A stretch of DNA of 64,000 nt from Diplolepis rosae (GCA_030998225.1 JAPYXD010000045.1:124001-188000); one strand, 5' to 3'. Counted from the stretch's first letter, positions 22,337 to 34,411 are shown. Program-made: numbers and translations. Notes: generated from the sequence alone by a model not told the origin.

Positions 22337-23477
22337 GTGGGTTGTCCCCGAAGTAATTTTTGAATAGCTTCTTTCAATATCATGATTTTTTTCTTCTGGC
22401 ATTTGTTAGCTGTCACTCTTAACTTGCTTTACAAATAAATTGCGCGTAATTTCGTTTACAGTTGTTAGTTTGCCATCAACTTTAAGATGGAATGTAAAAA
22501 CAAGCATTTTCGTCATATTTTGCTTTTTTATTTCCGTAAAGCAAAGAACGCAGCACCGGCTGCTAAAAATTTACGTGATGTGTATGGTGAGGAAGCCTTA
22601 AAAGACAGACAGTGTCGAAATTGGTTTGATAAATTCCGTGCTGGGGATTTTTCACTCAAAGATGAGCAACGTTCAGGTCGGCCAAATGAAGTTGATTTTG
22701 ACAAAATCAAAGCCATAATCGAATCGGATCATCATTTAACCGTGCAAAAGATTGAAGAAATGTTAAAAATACCAAAATCAACAATCGTCCGGCATATATA
22801 ACGTCTTGGACTCGTTAAAAAACTTGATATTTGGATTCTACATGAATTGAAAGAAATTCATTTAACAAAACACATCAACGCCTGTGATTTGCATCTTAAA
22901 CGCAATTAATTCGATCCTTTTTTAAAACAATTTAACACTGCTGATGAAAAATGGATTGTTTACAATAAAATTGTTCGAAAACGATCATTATCCAAGCGTG
23001 AATCACAGACAACATCGAAAGTTGAATTGCATCAAAAAAAGGTTATGCTGTCTGTATGGTGGGATTGGAAAGGTGTGGTATTTTTTGAGCTGCTTCCAAG
23101 GAACGAAACGATTAATTCGGATGTCTACTATCGTCAGCTGAACGAATTGAACGCATCGGTAAAAAAAACGGCCAGAATTGGTGAATCGTAAAGGTATACT
23201 TTTTCACCATAAACGCTACACCACACACATCTTTAGCCACTCGCCAAAAATTATTAAGGCTTGGTTGGGAAGTGATGTTACATCCACCATATAACCCTGA
23301 CCTTGCACCATTAGAGACCAGAAGTTCTATGAGCGTGGAATCATGAAGTTACCAGAAAAATGGCAAAAAGTCATTGAACGAAATGAAAAATATATCATTG
23401 ATTAAAGTTCATTCCTTGTATTTAAAAAAATATGTTTAATTTGTATGAAAAAATCGGCAATTATTTCTGGGACAACC
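22337..23477 (+). mobile_element. mariner element, 1.14 kb
   Basis: The left end GTGGGTTGTCCCCGAAGTAA and the right end (reverse complement) AGGTTGTCCCAGAAATAATT form inverted repeats beside TA (22335-22336; 23478-23479). The transposase on the + strand is broken. Confidence 0.75.
22487..23405 (+). pseudogene. mariner transposase, decayed
   Basis: The first 104 codons are open: 'HFRHILLFYFRKAKNAAPAAKN' begins the first helix-turn-helix, with 'CRNWFDKFRAGDFSLKDEQRSGRP' and 'LTVQKIEEMLKIPKSTIVRHI' completing the paired DNA-binding domain. After a stop at 22799 the frame reads 'LGLVKKLDIWILHELKE', then with a further frameshift 'TADEKWIVYN' (first catalytic Asp), 'KVMLSVWWDWKGVVFFELLP' and 'INSDVYYRQLNELN'. 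Beyond about 23180 the reading is scrambled and the 'SPDLAPSDY' segment is partly deleted ('YNPDLAPLETRSS' in one frame). Inactive. Confidence 0.82.
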
Positions 23478-23479
23478 TA

Positions 23480-25569
23480 ACAGAATTTCTTGATTAATTA
23501 GTATTTAACTAATTAGATTTTAGGGTCCAGATAGCGACACACTATTAGCAATTTCGGCTAATTAACTACCGTTGAGTTCTATGTAATAAAAGTCTAAATC
23601 TTGGCAGTAAAAGTATGTCGGAATACTCTCAGTGTTACAATCCCGCGTTTGACATGCGTCGAAGAGAAGATTCTTTTATTGTTAACGTCCGCCCAAGTAC
23701 TTTTTCCGAACCGCGGACGAACAAAGTTAGAAAAAATATATTTTCCATGCTCCGAGTAGTTCTGATTAGTACCAAGTAGCTCGAGTTTCTGCGTTATTGA
23801 TTTGGATTGTATTCACCTTGAACGCCCGTATCGATGATGCTTAGGTGGGAAATTTGAATGATTTATGATTCTCTAGATAGCGTGATGTTGGAAAGAAGGG
23901 GTCTATGATGACCAGTAATTTCGCAAATACCGGATGTCTGAACGCTTGGTAGCTTAAATTTTCTATTATCAATTGACGAATGAAATTTTGATGAGGTGGC
24001 CGTTTTTTGACTTTTGTTGAAATATTTGTTCGTATAATATTTGTTTCATTAAAGTTAGAGGCAGCTTTTTTAAGACCTTTTTTGAACATAATTGGTATAG
24101 TGTTTCAAAATACATATATGATCTGAAAAGAACAGAAATCTGTTTTCTTGCATACCTTTTTTGCAAGTCTTTTTAATGTCGTGAAGAATATCACGTTGAT
24201 GAATAATTGAATTTTATATTGATTTTACACGCAGTCAAACGTAAGCAATGTATTCAATTTTGGAAGCTTCTGAAAACTAAAGTTTCGAAAACTTGAATTT
24301 TCGAGGGCAAGTTCGCGTTGTTGTTTCCTTAACAGGATATCAGAATTCGGGTTCCTCGAAGGTGGAGCAATTTCGAGACATAGAAAATGTCAATTTGAAA
24401 AATAATTTAAATAGAAATTGTTTAACTTACACTTCCGGAAACTAGATGACGTTTCTAATGGTTGTGAAATGAATATTTTATAATTTTCGCTGGCAGGATG
24501 GATTTTTCGAGATTTGTCATTGCGCTCGTCACCTTGGCCTTTTTCTGATCATTTTTCAACATAAATTATCCATTATATTGGAAATTCTAAAAGATATCTG
24601 AACCAAATTTTTACCACGTGTTCTCTATATATAGGCTATTGTGTGGATTCTCAATAAAGCTTATATGTATTAAAACAAAAAATAAATTGTAAAAAAATAC
24701 ATATATTAAAAAGTTTAAATTTTGAAAAAACTATAAGTTTTTTCTTGAATCAATAAAAAATAATAATAAAAGAGTTGGTTGAAGAAAAGGCTATGAGTGT
24801 GAGAAAGACAAACTTATGCGAAGGCATATTGCTGTCATGAACTTATAGTGGACTAACCCTTCGACGCAAATAACGTGATTTCTTAATGTATGTGATGCCG
24901 GAGGAGTCAGTCATGTTTTCCGGCTTATTTCAATTGAATTTCTAACGTGGATAAGGAATTTTAGAAGAAGATTATCCCGTTACGTGATTTTTCTCAGGAA
25001 AAATGGATAAAATATTCTGTAGAATGCTCACGACCATTTTGGACAAGACAATTTTGGACAAGTAAGGATAAATGGATTAAAAAGTAGATGACTGTATGAA
25101 AGAGGTAATTGTTGATTACAATCCCAATATACAAAAAACTATATAATCACTATAACATGGACAAAAACAAAAGTAAAGTGAGAAATCAAAAAAGCAACTC
25201 TATCCTGAAGAAATAAAAGATCCACACCTTCCAGACAAAAATACTCAAACAATGGTTTTTTAAATTTCACAATTTGGATACAGACCTAGTATTCAAGTAA
25301 TTTCATGGCAAAAATCCTATAAGATGCCCTTTGAAATTTACTTGCGACTCCCAGGACAAAAATCAGCCACTTTTACACATCTTCCTTTTGCTCGTGAGAA
25401 TAAGCACCCACTATATATATCATTTGAAACTTAATCATAGAATAATAGTCATTTTATTGATTCATTTCAACTACATACTATCCTCTGTTTAAGATAATAT
25501 GGTTTATAGAATTTCTTATTACCTTTAAAACTGCGTTCAAAATTATTTAAATTAGTATGGGCTCCAGTG
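23480..25569. other. Intronic sequence, nothing recognised
   Basis: About 2.1 kb without recognisable coding or terminal repeats. A patch at 23640-23720 is less AT-rich. The open frames (23841-24166, minus) are short and match nothing I know. Confidence 0.35.
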
Positions 25570-26900
25570 GCGATTTTCTTAGTGGCCCTACCCGTTTCTT
25601 TTAATCCTTATGCCCATCTAGATCCATAGTCCTCATCGCTTGTGTGATGAAGGACTCGATGTGCTTCCAGAACTCCTCAGACTTGAGCTTTAGAAGAACC
25701 ACATGCCTCTTCGTCCCTCTTCTTGAAGCACTTCAGGTACGCGCAGAAACAATCATGACCCGTAAGTGCCTGTGCCAGGTAGAAGTCAAATTAACCGTGT
25801 TTTCTCTCCTGCCAGGTGGGAAGCTCAGGGATCAGACGATGTGTCTATCTCCCTGTCGGCTTTCCATGCCATCTTACCTGACATCTTTCGACGAGCCTGC
25901 TTCTAGCCTCCTTGTAGATAGCTACCTACACGAGAGCGTTTTCCTGTTCGTCGAAACAGTTCGATATGCTGAAATGATTCCCAGCGTTATACCGCTTTGT
26001 GCTGAAGAAAGCTGTCTCAAGAAAGCATGGTTATCAAGGGCAAATGCCCACACCGGAGCTGCATATAGCAGTTTTGAGTGCACCACGCTCGCCACCAGCT
26101 TTCTTTTCGCTTCCCTAAGTCCATCAATTTTGAGAACGCGCCAAGCCAAGTTAGTTCCACATTGAAACTAGCAAAGTCTCAACTTTCTCCAGGGCCATTT
26201 CCAGACCTCCGTTATCCAACCATCACCTCGCCCGTCACAGACTTTCATTGATTCTCAGCTCCAGGATCGTTACGTCTTTAGCGACATAGACATCGTCCGT
26301 TAAGCCAATGATTTTCGTTCCCGCTGACAGGTCCATGCGCAGGAAGTCGTCGTACATGACATACCACACGAATGGCCCTACTCGTGACCTCTGAGGGGCG
26401 ACACATGTCATCTCTTCTTGGAGAAATGATGTGTCGCTCTCATGACACACCCACCTGTCGCTTAGATAGTTATCTATCATGATCAATGTGCAGAATCCCT
26501 TACGCTTGCCAGTTCGTGTTTTTACTTTCATGACAATGTCCACCGCTTCCTATAGAATTTTTTCGTCTTACATATAACTTCAAAGTCTTTGAAGAATCAG
26601 TTCCTCTAGCAGCTTCCCCAATGTGCCTAACAGACATATCGGTCTGTAGGATGAAGCTTTATTTTAGAGATTTCTCTCCTTTTCTGAGTAGGACCAACCT
26701 TTGCTTGTTCCAGTCCCGGAAGAACTTTTCCTCCCGAAGACAGGAGTTAGAAGCTCCCAGATGGATCTCGCGATATAACATGGTCACCTTTTAGAGGACC
26801 TCATTTGGTACAATGTCGATCCTCGCTGCTGTGTATTGGCTTTGAGCCTTCGAACTCCTCTCTTTTGTTTCTTGAGAGTGATGAGCTTCTCACACGAAAG
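25570..26900 (-). pseudogene. Relic of an R1-clade ORF2, related to the copy at 1-4440
   Basis: The minus strand carries pieces colinear with the 291-2140 reverse transcriptase: 'TGKRKGFCTLI', 'DNYLSDRWVCHESD', 'EEMTCVAPQRSRVGPFVWYV', 'YDDFLRMDLSAGTKIIGLTDD' (FADD changed to LTDD), 'ELRINESL' and 'KRKLVASVVHSKLLYAAPVWAFAL'. Deletions remove the KYLGV region, and there are many stops and frameshifts. It has the same orientation as the first copy but is much more decayed, so it is an older member of the same family. Confidence 0.85.
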
Positions 26901-27714
26901 TCACAAATATACTAAAATAGATCAAAATATGGAGTACAATTGTGTATAAGATTAAATAGGATTTCTGTTTTGCTACATAGTCGAATCTATGTTTCAGCGT
27001 CTCAATGGGTACGACTTGAGTTTCTTTACTTTGGAAAGGAACCAGAGTCTCTTTACAATTTTCTTTCGTCTATGCTTTTACATCAGAGCTGGCATTTGAA
27101 TGCTTGGGAATAGCAGATTTAGGAAGCTCTACCTAATGCACTGTTCCTTTTTCATCTAACCCGTGCGAGGGCCTACACGTCGTCTACAATTTTTGAAGTT
27201 ATCTCTGTATAGTTATTTTACTGATTCAGGCCCCGTTATACTGCATTTGAAAATCTTCAACAGAGAGTGGCATACTTTAAAAGTCTCATAAAAAATTATT
27301 TGTATATGTTATTTGATAAAGAATAGTGCTTTGGCTTCAATCAAATATTTGTCGTTGCTGGTTATATCGGAAACCTTATGTCTACTTAAAAGAAGTACAT
27401 ATTGGGATGCTTCATGGATACTATCTCAACCAAAAGTATATTAATCTAAAAGATCTTGAGTACATCAACTTTCTAAATGTTGAAAAAATTCGTAAACATA
27501 CATTATTATGACAAAGATGATAATACACCCCATGATATATTTCTTAGCAGCGATTCTGTGGTAACGTTGCGTTTTAGCATTTATAATCGTGCTAACTGTT
27601 TTTGGCGCAGCCATTCTCCGCGCATTGTGTGTTTAGGTTGTAGAATCACATAAAATATCAGCGCAATTAATTTAAGACAAAAAGTCCAAAATTATATTTT
27701 AAGCTGAGTTTAAA
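26901..27714. other. Intronic sequence, nothing recognised
   Basis: Only short open frames; no repeat ends seen. Confidence 0.35.
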
Positions 27715-28040
27715 TTGTTGATATCAGTCACTTTATCAAGACAATTATCTTGTTCTTCTTTTTATGAATACCATTTCAGCAAAAACTCTTTTATAACTGT
27801 TATTATCTCTATGTAATATTTTTGGATTATCCCATAGGAAGATATGGATCACATCACCTTCATATTCCTTCAAATGCTTACTAATGACATTATGGTATTT
27901 TTCATTCAATTTTATATTTTTTTATCTTCATCTCTTCTGATCCTCAATGGACGTTTTGTTTGACCAACATAGCATTTGATGCATGTTCAAGGAAATTTAT
28001 AAACAACATTATTCTGTTCTTCTAAATCTTATTTAATGTC
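27715..28040 (-). pseudogene. Penelope-like element relic, GIY-YIG endonuclease region
   Basis: The minus-strand reading gives 'NNVVYKFP.TCIKCYVGQTKRP' followed by 'LRIRRDEDKK', then 'SKHLKEYEGDVIHIFLWDNP', 'KILHRDNNSYKRVFAEMVFI'. The 'VYK.PC..C...YVGQTKR.L..R...H' pattern is the GIY-YIG endonuclease that ends Penelope-like retroelement proteins. One stop interrupts the motif. No reverse-transcriptase part is recognisable nearby. Confidence 0.65.
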
Positions 28041-28389
28041 CGCAAGGCATTTATATTTGTAATATCTAAAATTATTTTTATTGTCTGTATAATTAATAAA
28101 TATCATATCAATGAAATATTTAGTATAAAAAGTAATAAAAGACAGAATTTTGTAAATAAAATTGACTCACCTGGATTTTTATGTTTCTTGTTAAAATTTG
28201 TGTACACTCAGTGCTTGGAGAAATGACTTCGAGTGGTTTTTTTTGTTTATTTCAAACAGCATGTAAATTTAAAGTAATGTTTTGCATCATCGGTGTTTGT
28301 ACAGCTGCGTTTAAAATCAGCAAACCACTTCTCTACCATTTATCTCGAAGAAGCAGAATCCGGATAAAACTTTTTGAGTCATTGTTTTG

Positions 28390-29262
28390 CTACCTCTTCA
28401 TTTTACCAGTATCTCGGCATACCTCTATTATATTCCATTGCTTACAGCACGCATTTGTCACATACCTCCGCAAGTGCTTCCGAAAGGTCCTCCGCCATAC
28501 TTTACCTGGACTGTCTGGGAGTCCTTCGATGACCTGCCGTAGTTTCTCGCTGTCGATCTTTCTGACGTTCCAACCTCTGCCTTCTTTTCGTTCTCCAGGA
28601 AAGCGCACTGTTTTTTCAATAACATCAAAGGTGATGTAGTTGTGATCACTGAGGGACTTCTTATCGCTGACTCCCCAACTGCTTAACCTTTTTCCGAACC
28701 TTCTGTTGGAAGTGCCAGGTCAAGTATAGACCTATAACCCTGTCTTTTGAAGCTTGGTATTTCTCCTACGTTCTTGTAAATCAGCTTGCTTTGCGCTATC
28801 CACTCAATTACAACCACACCGCTGTTATTGGTCCTTTGCATGCTCCAATTAGGGAATTTAGCGTTAATGTCTCCGACAAAAATATCTTCTCCTCCTCCTG
28901 ATTTGGATCTGACTGCCAATGCGTTGTAAATAGTCCTCCAATTCGTCAATCGTCCTGTTGGGTGAGGCATAGCACCTTTATATTGCAAAAAGGGGCGTTG
29001 CCACATAGAAGATGCCCTCTTCCGCGCCTTGATCCTTCACCAAAACTTTCGGATTGATCACCTTTATGACTGTTTCCAGCTCATAATCATAGACCCAGTC
29101 ACTCCGGTTAGTAACCGCCTGCTTCTTGGGTTCGCTCAAAACCATTATTGACGCCCTAATTTCTGTCTCTACGATCGGAGCTATGTCATGAGCTGGGTAG
29201 TTTCTATTGCAGTTAATCTGTGAAATCCTAATCTTGATGAGTATGAACTCCCACTTTATCAC
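28390..29262 (-). pseudogene. Non-LTR retrotransposon endonuclease relic
   Basis: The minus-strand reading starts 'IRISQINCNRNYPAHDIAP', then 'ASIMVLSEPKKQAVTNRSDWV', 'GGGEDIFVGDINAKFPNWSM' (metal-binding GDIN/A), 'SFKRQGYRSILDLALPTEG' and 'VITTTSPLMLLKKQC' (decayed SDH region). This order is that of LINE apurinic-type endonucleases. It differs from the endonuclease at 2450-3310, so it represents another I/R1-group family. Several frameshifts; the reverse transcriptase is absent. Confidence 0.75.
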
Positions 29263-29470
29263 TTCAACGTCTGATGAAAATTTCCTACTCCCAAGCCATT
29301 TTTTTTTAACTTTAGAAACAGATAAAAGTCACACAGAGTCAAATCTATAGAGTACGATGGATGTGGAATTGATTCGCACTTCAGTTCGTGTAATTTCGCC
29401 ATTACAACTACTGATCCGTGGCCCAGGTATAGTTCTACGTTTCTCCACGTAGTCCACAAAAATTACGCCA
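29262..29470 (-). pseudogene. mariner transposase C-terminal relic
   Basis: The minus-strand frame reads 'ESIPHPSYSIDLTLCDFYLF' and then 'LKLKKNGLGVGNF', a degraded 'PPYSPDLAPxDFxLF..LK..L.G..F' mariner C-terminal catalytic segment. It abuts the endonuclease relic. No terminal repeats. Confidence 0.6.
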
Positions 29471-30175
29471 TAGGAATCCTAGAAGACTAGCCATCACTTT
29501 CCCAGCTGAAGGAATTGCTTTCGCTTTCCTATGAGCCGTTTCTTCCTTTGCGTTGAATAAAATAATAATACGATGAACAAAATCTTCAAAAAATGATGAC
29601 ACGTAGTGGTCCAACTGTTTAGATTATTTATTACACTATAGTCTAATTTCACTACAATAATCGTGAAGATTGATATTGTAAAATTATGTGAAAGCACAGT
29701 ATATTTATAGTACATCTAGTGTTGTAGTAATTTTGCAAATTGTGTAAAAATGCCTAACCTCCCTATTGAAAATTTACAGTATGATAACTTTTACTATACA
29801 TTTTGACACAATGTTCATTAAATTTATCATTTTCAGATAATTTTCTCCATAAAAATCGTCTACGTGAATTGCATTGCATGAAAAATGCCAGGAAAAAGTA
29901 TAAAAGCACTTCAAAGAAGACGATTATGGATTTTTTTCTTAATTTTTTTCAAAACTTGGAACCTATGACTTCTTTGAGTTGCTGATTATCACTGATCAAC
30001 AAAAGTGACCAGAACATCAGTTTTTTGGGATTTTTCTAATCAATTTTTTTTTTAAATCACAAATCATTAGATCAAATGTTGTAAACATTTTTTTTAATGA
30101 AAATCAATTATTGATTTCGATGCATTTTTCATTGCAGAATCCAACGGTGGGCTTGTTTTTTTTAATATCTTGTGT
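29471..30175. other. Intronic sequence, nothing recognised
   Basis: Very AT-rich; no supported feature. Confidence 0.35.
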
Positions 30176-30650
30176 TACAAATCTAATGTCAGATTTGCTA
30201 AGTGAAAAAAAATAAAATAATAAATAAAGTTATTGGAAGAATCATTCATTTTTAAGAAAACTGTTTTGTTGTAGTTTCTTCGGCTCGTTTACAATAATAA
30301 TATTAATTTAATCATTTCTTTAATTTAATTATAAAAATTTAATCTTGCCTCCAATGGTTTGATAAGTTCATGATCTTGCTTTCAGCGGCTAGATAACCTT
30401 TTGATCTTACATTTACTGACCTTTTTAATCTTTTTCTTCACTGTCTGGATAACATTTTGATCTTGCCTCCTTTGCTAAATAATTTTTTAATACTGTAACT
30501 TCGCTGAAGATGAATCTGTTATGAAGCTCGTAATCAACGAGCCGGAAAAACTACAACATAACTGTTTTCATAGAAGTGAATGATTATTCCAGTATTTTTA
30601 TCTGCCATGTTAAATTTTTTTAATCTAACATTAGATTCATAATCAACAAC
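30176..30650. repeat. Foldback repeat with internal ~45-bp tandem units
   Basis: AATCTAATGTCAGATT (30180) pairs with AATCTAACATTAGATT (about 30630), and AAACTGTTTTGTTGTAGTTT...CGGCTCG (about 30260) with CGAGCCGGAAAAACTACAAC (about 30537). The centre has about four diverged units containing TTTGATCTTGCCTCC (30345-30480). No ORF; probably an old non-autonomous foldback element. Confidence 0.55.
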
Positions 30651-31039
30651 TCAGAGAATCAGTTTTCAAAACCAAGTTTTGGAAAAATTCAACAAAAATT
30701 TATGCTAGAAAGATTTAATAGTGCCATAATTCTTTTACGGATGCCGATTTCTTTAATCCTGTATATTACTGAAATTAATCGTATGCTTAACGTGAAACTT
30801 TTCTGTGATTAATGTCTCATCATGAGCTACCATTTGGCATAATATTCAATTAAAAAATCGAGGACTGAAAAACGAGCATTTTTTTAGCGTGATTCTTTTA
30901 ATGTTGTGCGAATAACCACTTTTCGATTCACAGGTTTTATACAATTTTATTTCAAATCTACTCTTTTTATTCTTAATGAATTGTTTGAATTTCAGGTGAG
31001 AAGAGCAACATTATCTCCATCGATAGACTTAGTTCCGGA

Positions 31040-31165
31040 TCTATCGGTTTTTGAGTTCCATGCAGTAAATACACTGATGCTGTACTGTATTGTATTTGTT
31101 ATTGAGGAGGTCGGAAAACTTCTGATCTCCCAATTTAGGCATGTAGGCTTACGCCCGTTGTAGAT
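31040..31165. repeat. Second copy of the dispersed repeat at 13975-14080
   Basis: It shares GTATTTGTT..., a 'GGTCGGAAAACT..TGATC' region and TAGGCTTACGCCC with the inverted copy at 13975-14080. On the + strand it reads '..EVGKLLISQFRHVGLRPL'. Confidence 0.55.
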
Positions 31166-31689
31166 ATCGCAAAATTTCTAATGTTTTCGCTCGTTATAAT
31201 TGTCCTTCTACTCAGAGAGTAGCGCACGCCTTTGTTCCTAGTCCCATGGTGATTGCCAAGACGTTCATAATCTTCAAAATCACTGCATATCCCTCGATGG
31301 AAATTATTATAGCGAAATGTGTAGCGGTTTAGTAACATCGCAACGACCGAAATGTTTCCAACTTGAAATTCGCTTTTAGACTAAACTAGCCCAAGAAACC
31401 TTTTTCAGAAGGACATGTCGACACACGCACTCACAAAACGTAAGAAAATACACGGCAATGTAATTTCAGCAAGTCACTGATATTAGTTTTGCCGGGAAGA
31501 AACCACCTACCTCATAAGCGTGAAAGAACCGCGAACGGCCGTGACGGGCCTTCAGTCACTCGTTAACTAAAGTGTATTCCTCGATTTTCTTCATGGAGCA
31601 CATTTCGAATGACATCTAGATTCGTAATATGTAAAAAAAAAGAATCAATTTTTCAAAACCTCGAACGTGGAAGACCCCCTTAATGCCGT
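31166..31689. other. Intronic sequence, nothing recognised
   Basis: Of more even base composition than its surroundings. No coding region that I can name. Confidence 0.3.
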
Positions 31690-31840
31690 TAGTCTACTTG
31701 TAGGAATATGTGAATGATCAAGTCTATGCAGATAATACACAATGCATTAAGCCTTCAATACCAACATCTGACGCTTAATTGTTGAGATAGAGCCACAATA
31801 ATGCAAAAACATAATCGAAAATGTAAAATGTAAAATACAA
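31690..31840 (+). pseudogene. DD41D transposase C-terminal relic
   Basis: The + strand reads '..YVNDQVYADNTQCIK' and later 'VEIEPQ.CKNIIENV', matching 'YVKDKIYADAPQSIQ' and 'DEIEPQMCENVMENF' of the transposase at 6681-7394. Frameshifted; no other part of the element is left. Confidence 0.6.
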
Positions 31841-31871
31841 TGTCTATCTATCTAATAATAAATACATATAC

Positions 31872-32796
31872 CACCTTGATCAAAAAGTTTTAGGACTTTA
31901 TTTTAAAAAATAAAAATACAAGTTTATTCATCATAATCGATATTGTCCCCTTCAAAGTACTCCCTACCGACTGAAACGCACTTATGCCAGCGCTTGATCC
32001 AATCCTCGAAACATTTTTTATAATCGGTTTGCGGTATAGCCATCAGAGCCATCTTCGATTTTTCCATGACCTCATCTCGGGTGCTGTAACGCGTTCCGCG
32101 GAGCGGTTTCTTGAGTCGACTGAATAAAAAAAAGTCGCAGGGAGCCAAATCAGGTGAATTCGGTGGTTGTTGGATGGTATTCGTTTCGTTTTTAGCCAAA
32201 TGCTCACGGATAACGATGGCATTGTGCGACGGTGCGTTATCGTGTTGCAAAATCCATGAGTTGTTTGCCCTTAAATCCGGTCTTTTTTGGCGTATTACTT
32301 CACGCAAACGTCTCATAACTCCCAAATAATACTCCTTGTTGACGGTCTGGCCTTCTGGAAGGAATTCATGATGCACAACACCTCTTTAATCCATGAAAAG
32401 CGTAAGCATCACCTTCTTTTTCGACTGAAAACGACGTGGTTTTTTCGGTCGCGGCTCATTGGGTGAACGCCATTCACTCGCTTGATGTCTGGAGTGCGTG
32501 TCATACTCATAAATCTACGTCACCAGTTTTTTTTTAATCCTCCACACAGAAAAAAAAAAAAATGCCAACTCGTTGCTGCAAAGTCGATGACATTTTTTTT
32601 GTGAAAAATCGAAACCAAGCACAAAGATAGATGTACACAACACAGCGTCACTTTAACAAATGTCAAGCTGTCAAGCTGAAAATCTGAAAGAACGTCAATG
32701 ACACTTCTACCAACACAACAAAAAAAGAAGAATTCAAATCGGCCGGACGAGAACGCCACGCGGTGACGAGTCCTAAAACTTTTTGATTTTCAAATT
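31872..32796 (-). mobile_element. mariner deletion derivative
   Basis: The inverted ends ATCAAAAAGTTTTAGGACT (31880) and AGTCCTAAAACTTTTTGAT (32769) frame a minus-strand transposase that lacks its N-terminal half. About 0.9 kb remains of a normal 1.25-1.3 kb. Outer limits are approximate; a clear TA is seen only on the left. Confidence 0.75.
31924..32520 (-). pseudogene. mariner transposase, C-terminal half
   Basis: The minus strand reads 'YEYDTHSRHQASEWRSPNEP', a lysine-rich '..KKVMLTLFMD', then after a small lesion near 32385 the intact 150-codon tail: 'HHEFLPEGQTVNKEYYLGVM', 'NNSWILQHDNAPSHNA', 'PNSPDLAPCDFFLFSRLK' and 'YFEGDNIDYDE'. The second and third catalytic Asp are both present, 34 residues apart (DD34D). 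The helix-turn-helix region and the first Asp are deleted; between 32520 and the right end only non-coding sequence remains. The good preservation of the tail suggests a fairly recent copy. Confidence 0.85.
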
Positions 32797-33069
32797 TCCT
32801 ATTTGAATATGTAATTAAAAGTATTAAAGTTTGAGATGGAAAAGGAACCTTCGAGAGGTCGCCTAAAACGACGGCTTTTTGGTTGCATCTTTTTTTTATC
32901 ACCGCAGGTCCAACTACATTACCTGCTATTCAATATAAGTGTTAAGTTTGAAAATCAAAGTACTAATTCGAGAAATTCTTATACAATTTTTCAATTTTAC
33001 ATGTTATACCTATTTTTCATAGCGTCCATACCAGAATGTGGATAATTTCTGGCAGTAGTGTATGCTATA

Positions 33070-34324
33070 TATTGGGTCATTAAGTATGAAGTTGAAAGTT
33101 CCTTATGTATAAATTTTGCCATTTAATAACTTTGACATTTTACTTTGGCTTTTATCTTTGTCCTGTACATTGTAAAGCTACACTATTATTCTTTTGACTA
33201 CGCTTTGAAATTTTTAATTATATTTTGAATAGCATTTTGTGGAAAACATTTTGTGAAACCTGGGATGTCAAAACTTTGTGCAATCTTCAAATACAGGTAT
33301 GAGTTTCGTTGTGGATCCAACGCATCGGAGACAGCTCGTAGAATTATTAGTGTGTTTTGAGAAGGTTCAACTAGCCATAGCACAGTATCGTTTCGGTTTA
33401 CGAAATTTTGTTCTGGGGATTTCAGCCTCAAAAATGAACCACGTAGAAACCCCAACCCAAAGTAAATAATGATGAACTGAAAGCTATTTTTGAGAGTGAC
33501 ACATCTCAAACTACTCGTAAGTTGGCATCGAAATATATTGGATCATTTTTATCAAATTAACAAAATAAAAAAGCTTTACAGGTGGGTTCCACACAAATTA
33601 AACGCACATCAGATGAAAAAACGTTTCAATGCTTCCGTTTCTTTGCTTTCGTGGAATAAAGGAGAACCTTTTTTGCATTGTATCGTTACTTATGATAAAA
33701 AATGGTTCCTCTATTATAATCGTAAGCGTTCAGCAAGCTGGTTAGATAAGAATGAAATACCAAACCACAGCCCAAAACCAAACATTCATCGAAAGAAGCT
33801 TTATGGTTACTGCTTGGTGGAGCAGACACGGTTTAATTCATTATAGCTTCATAAAACCTGGTCCATCGATCACGGCAGCTAGGCAACATGATCAAGAATC
33901 TGGTAGAAAAACCGCTGAGATTAGTGAACAGTGACACTTCATTTCGCCTACATGATAATGCTCGCCCCCACACTGCAAATCGGGCGGAATTAAGAATACT
34001 GGGATTGGATTTAGAAACTATCAATCATATTCCGTATTTACCGAATCTTTCACTAAATCATTAACATTTGTTTCGGAATTTGGATAACTCCTTACAAGAA
34101 AAATATTAAATTCCCAGCAGGCTGTCGGAAATACCTTCCACGCATGCATCGGTTCTCGCTCTTAAGGCTTCTATTCAAGAGGCATAAATGAATTACCATC
34201 AAAATAGCAAAAGTGTATCGATGCCTCATGAGCATACTTTAAATAATTGAAATGTTATTTTTTTTTAAGAACAGTAAAATAAACTTTTGAATCCGAACAT
34301 CCAAATCCATACTTAATGACCCAA
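33070..34324 (+). mobile_element. mariner element, 1255 bp, next to SMS exon B
   Basis: The perfect outer inverted repeats TTGGGTCATTAAGTATG (33070-33086) and CATACTTAATGACCCAA (34308-34324) lie beside TA on both sides (33068-33069, 34325-34326). The length is normal for mariner. The right end lies 87 bp upstream of the exon at 34412. Confidence 0.9.
33295..34200 (+). pseudogene. mariner transposase, decayed
   Basis: Pieces in all three + frames: 'YEFRCGSNASETARRIISVF' (first helix-turn-helix), 'TVSFRFTKFCSGDFSLKNEP' (second), then the longest open part 33490-33846 with 'LYRWVPHKLNAHQMKKR', 'FLHCIVTYDKKWFLYYNRKR' (first catalytic Asp, TYDKKW for TGDEKW), 'SPKPNIHRKKL', and later 'LHDNARPHTANRAELRILGL' and 'YLPNLSLNH.HLF'. 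The third catalytic Asp has become His. Multiple frameshifts and stops. An inactive mariner copy. Confidence 0.85.
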
Positions 34325-34411
34325 TATATGCATGTAATTTTTTAACCATTGTAAGTAATCTATTATACTCTTTTTCCAAAATTCTAATGTCCTTGTTTAA
34401 ATATTTTGCAG

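Larger units (their letters stand above)
8700..34411 (+). other. SGMS-like: Intron 1 of the SMS family gene, 25.7 kb
   Basis: Donor AG/GTAACT at 8700 and acceptor TTTTGCAG ending at 34411. The split Arg codon (AG + A) is restored exactly across it. It is filled with the transposons listed separately. Confidence 0.88.

Noticed and set aside
25644..26165. 173-codon + frame
   Set aside because: Antisense shadow of the decayed R1-clade reverse transcriptase on the minus strand.
32520..32902. Minus-strand frames at 32520-32902
   Set aside because: Low-complexity Phe-rich frames in the non-coding remainder and flank of a mariner; no family match.
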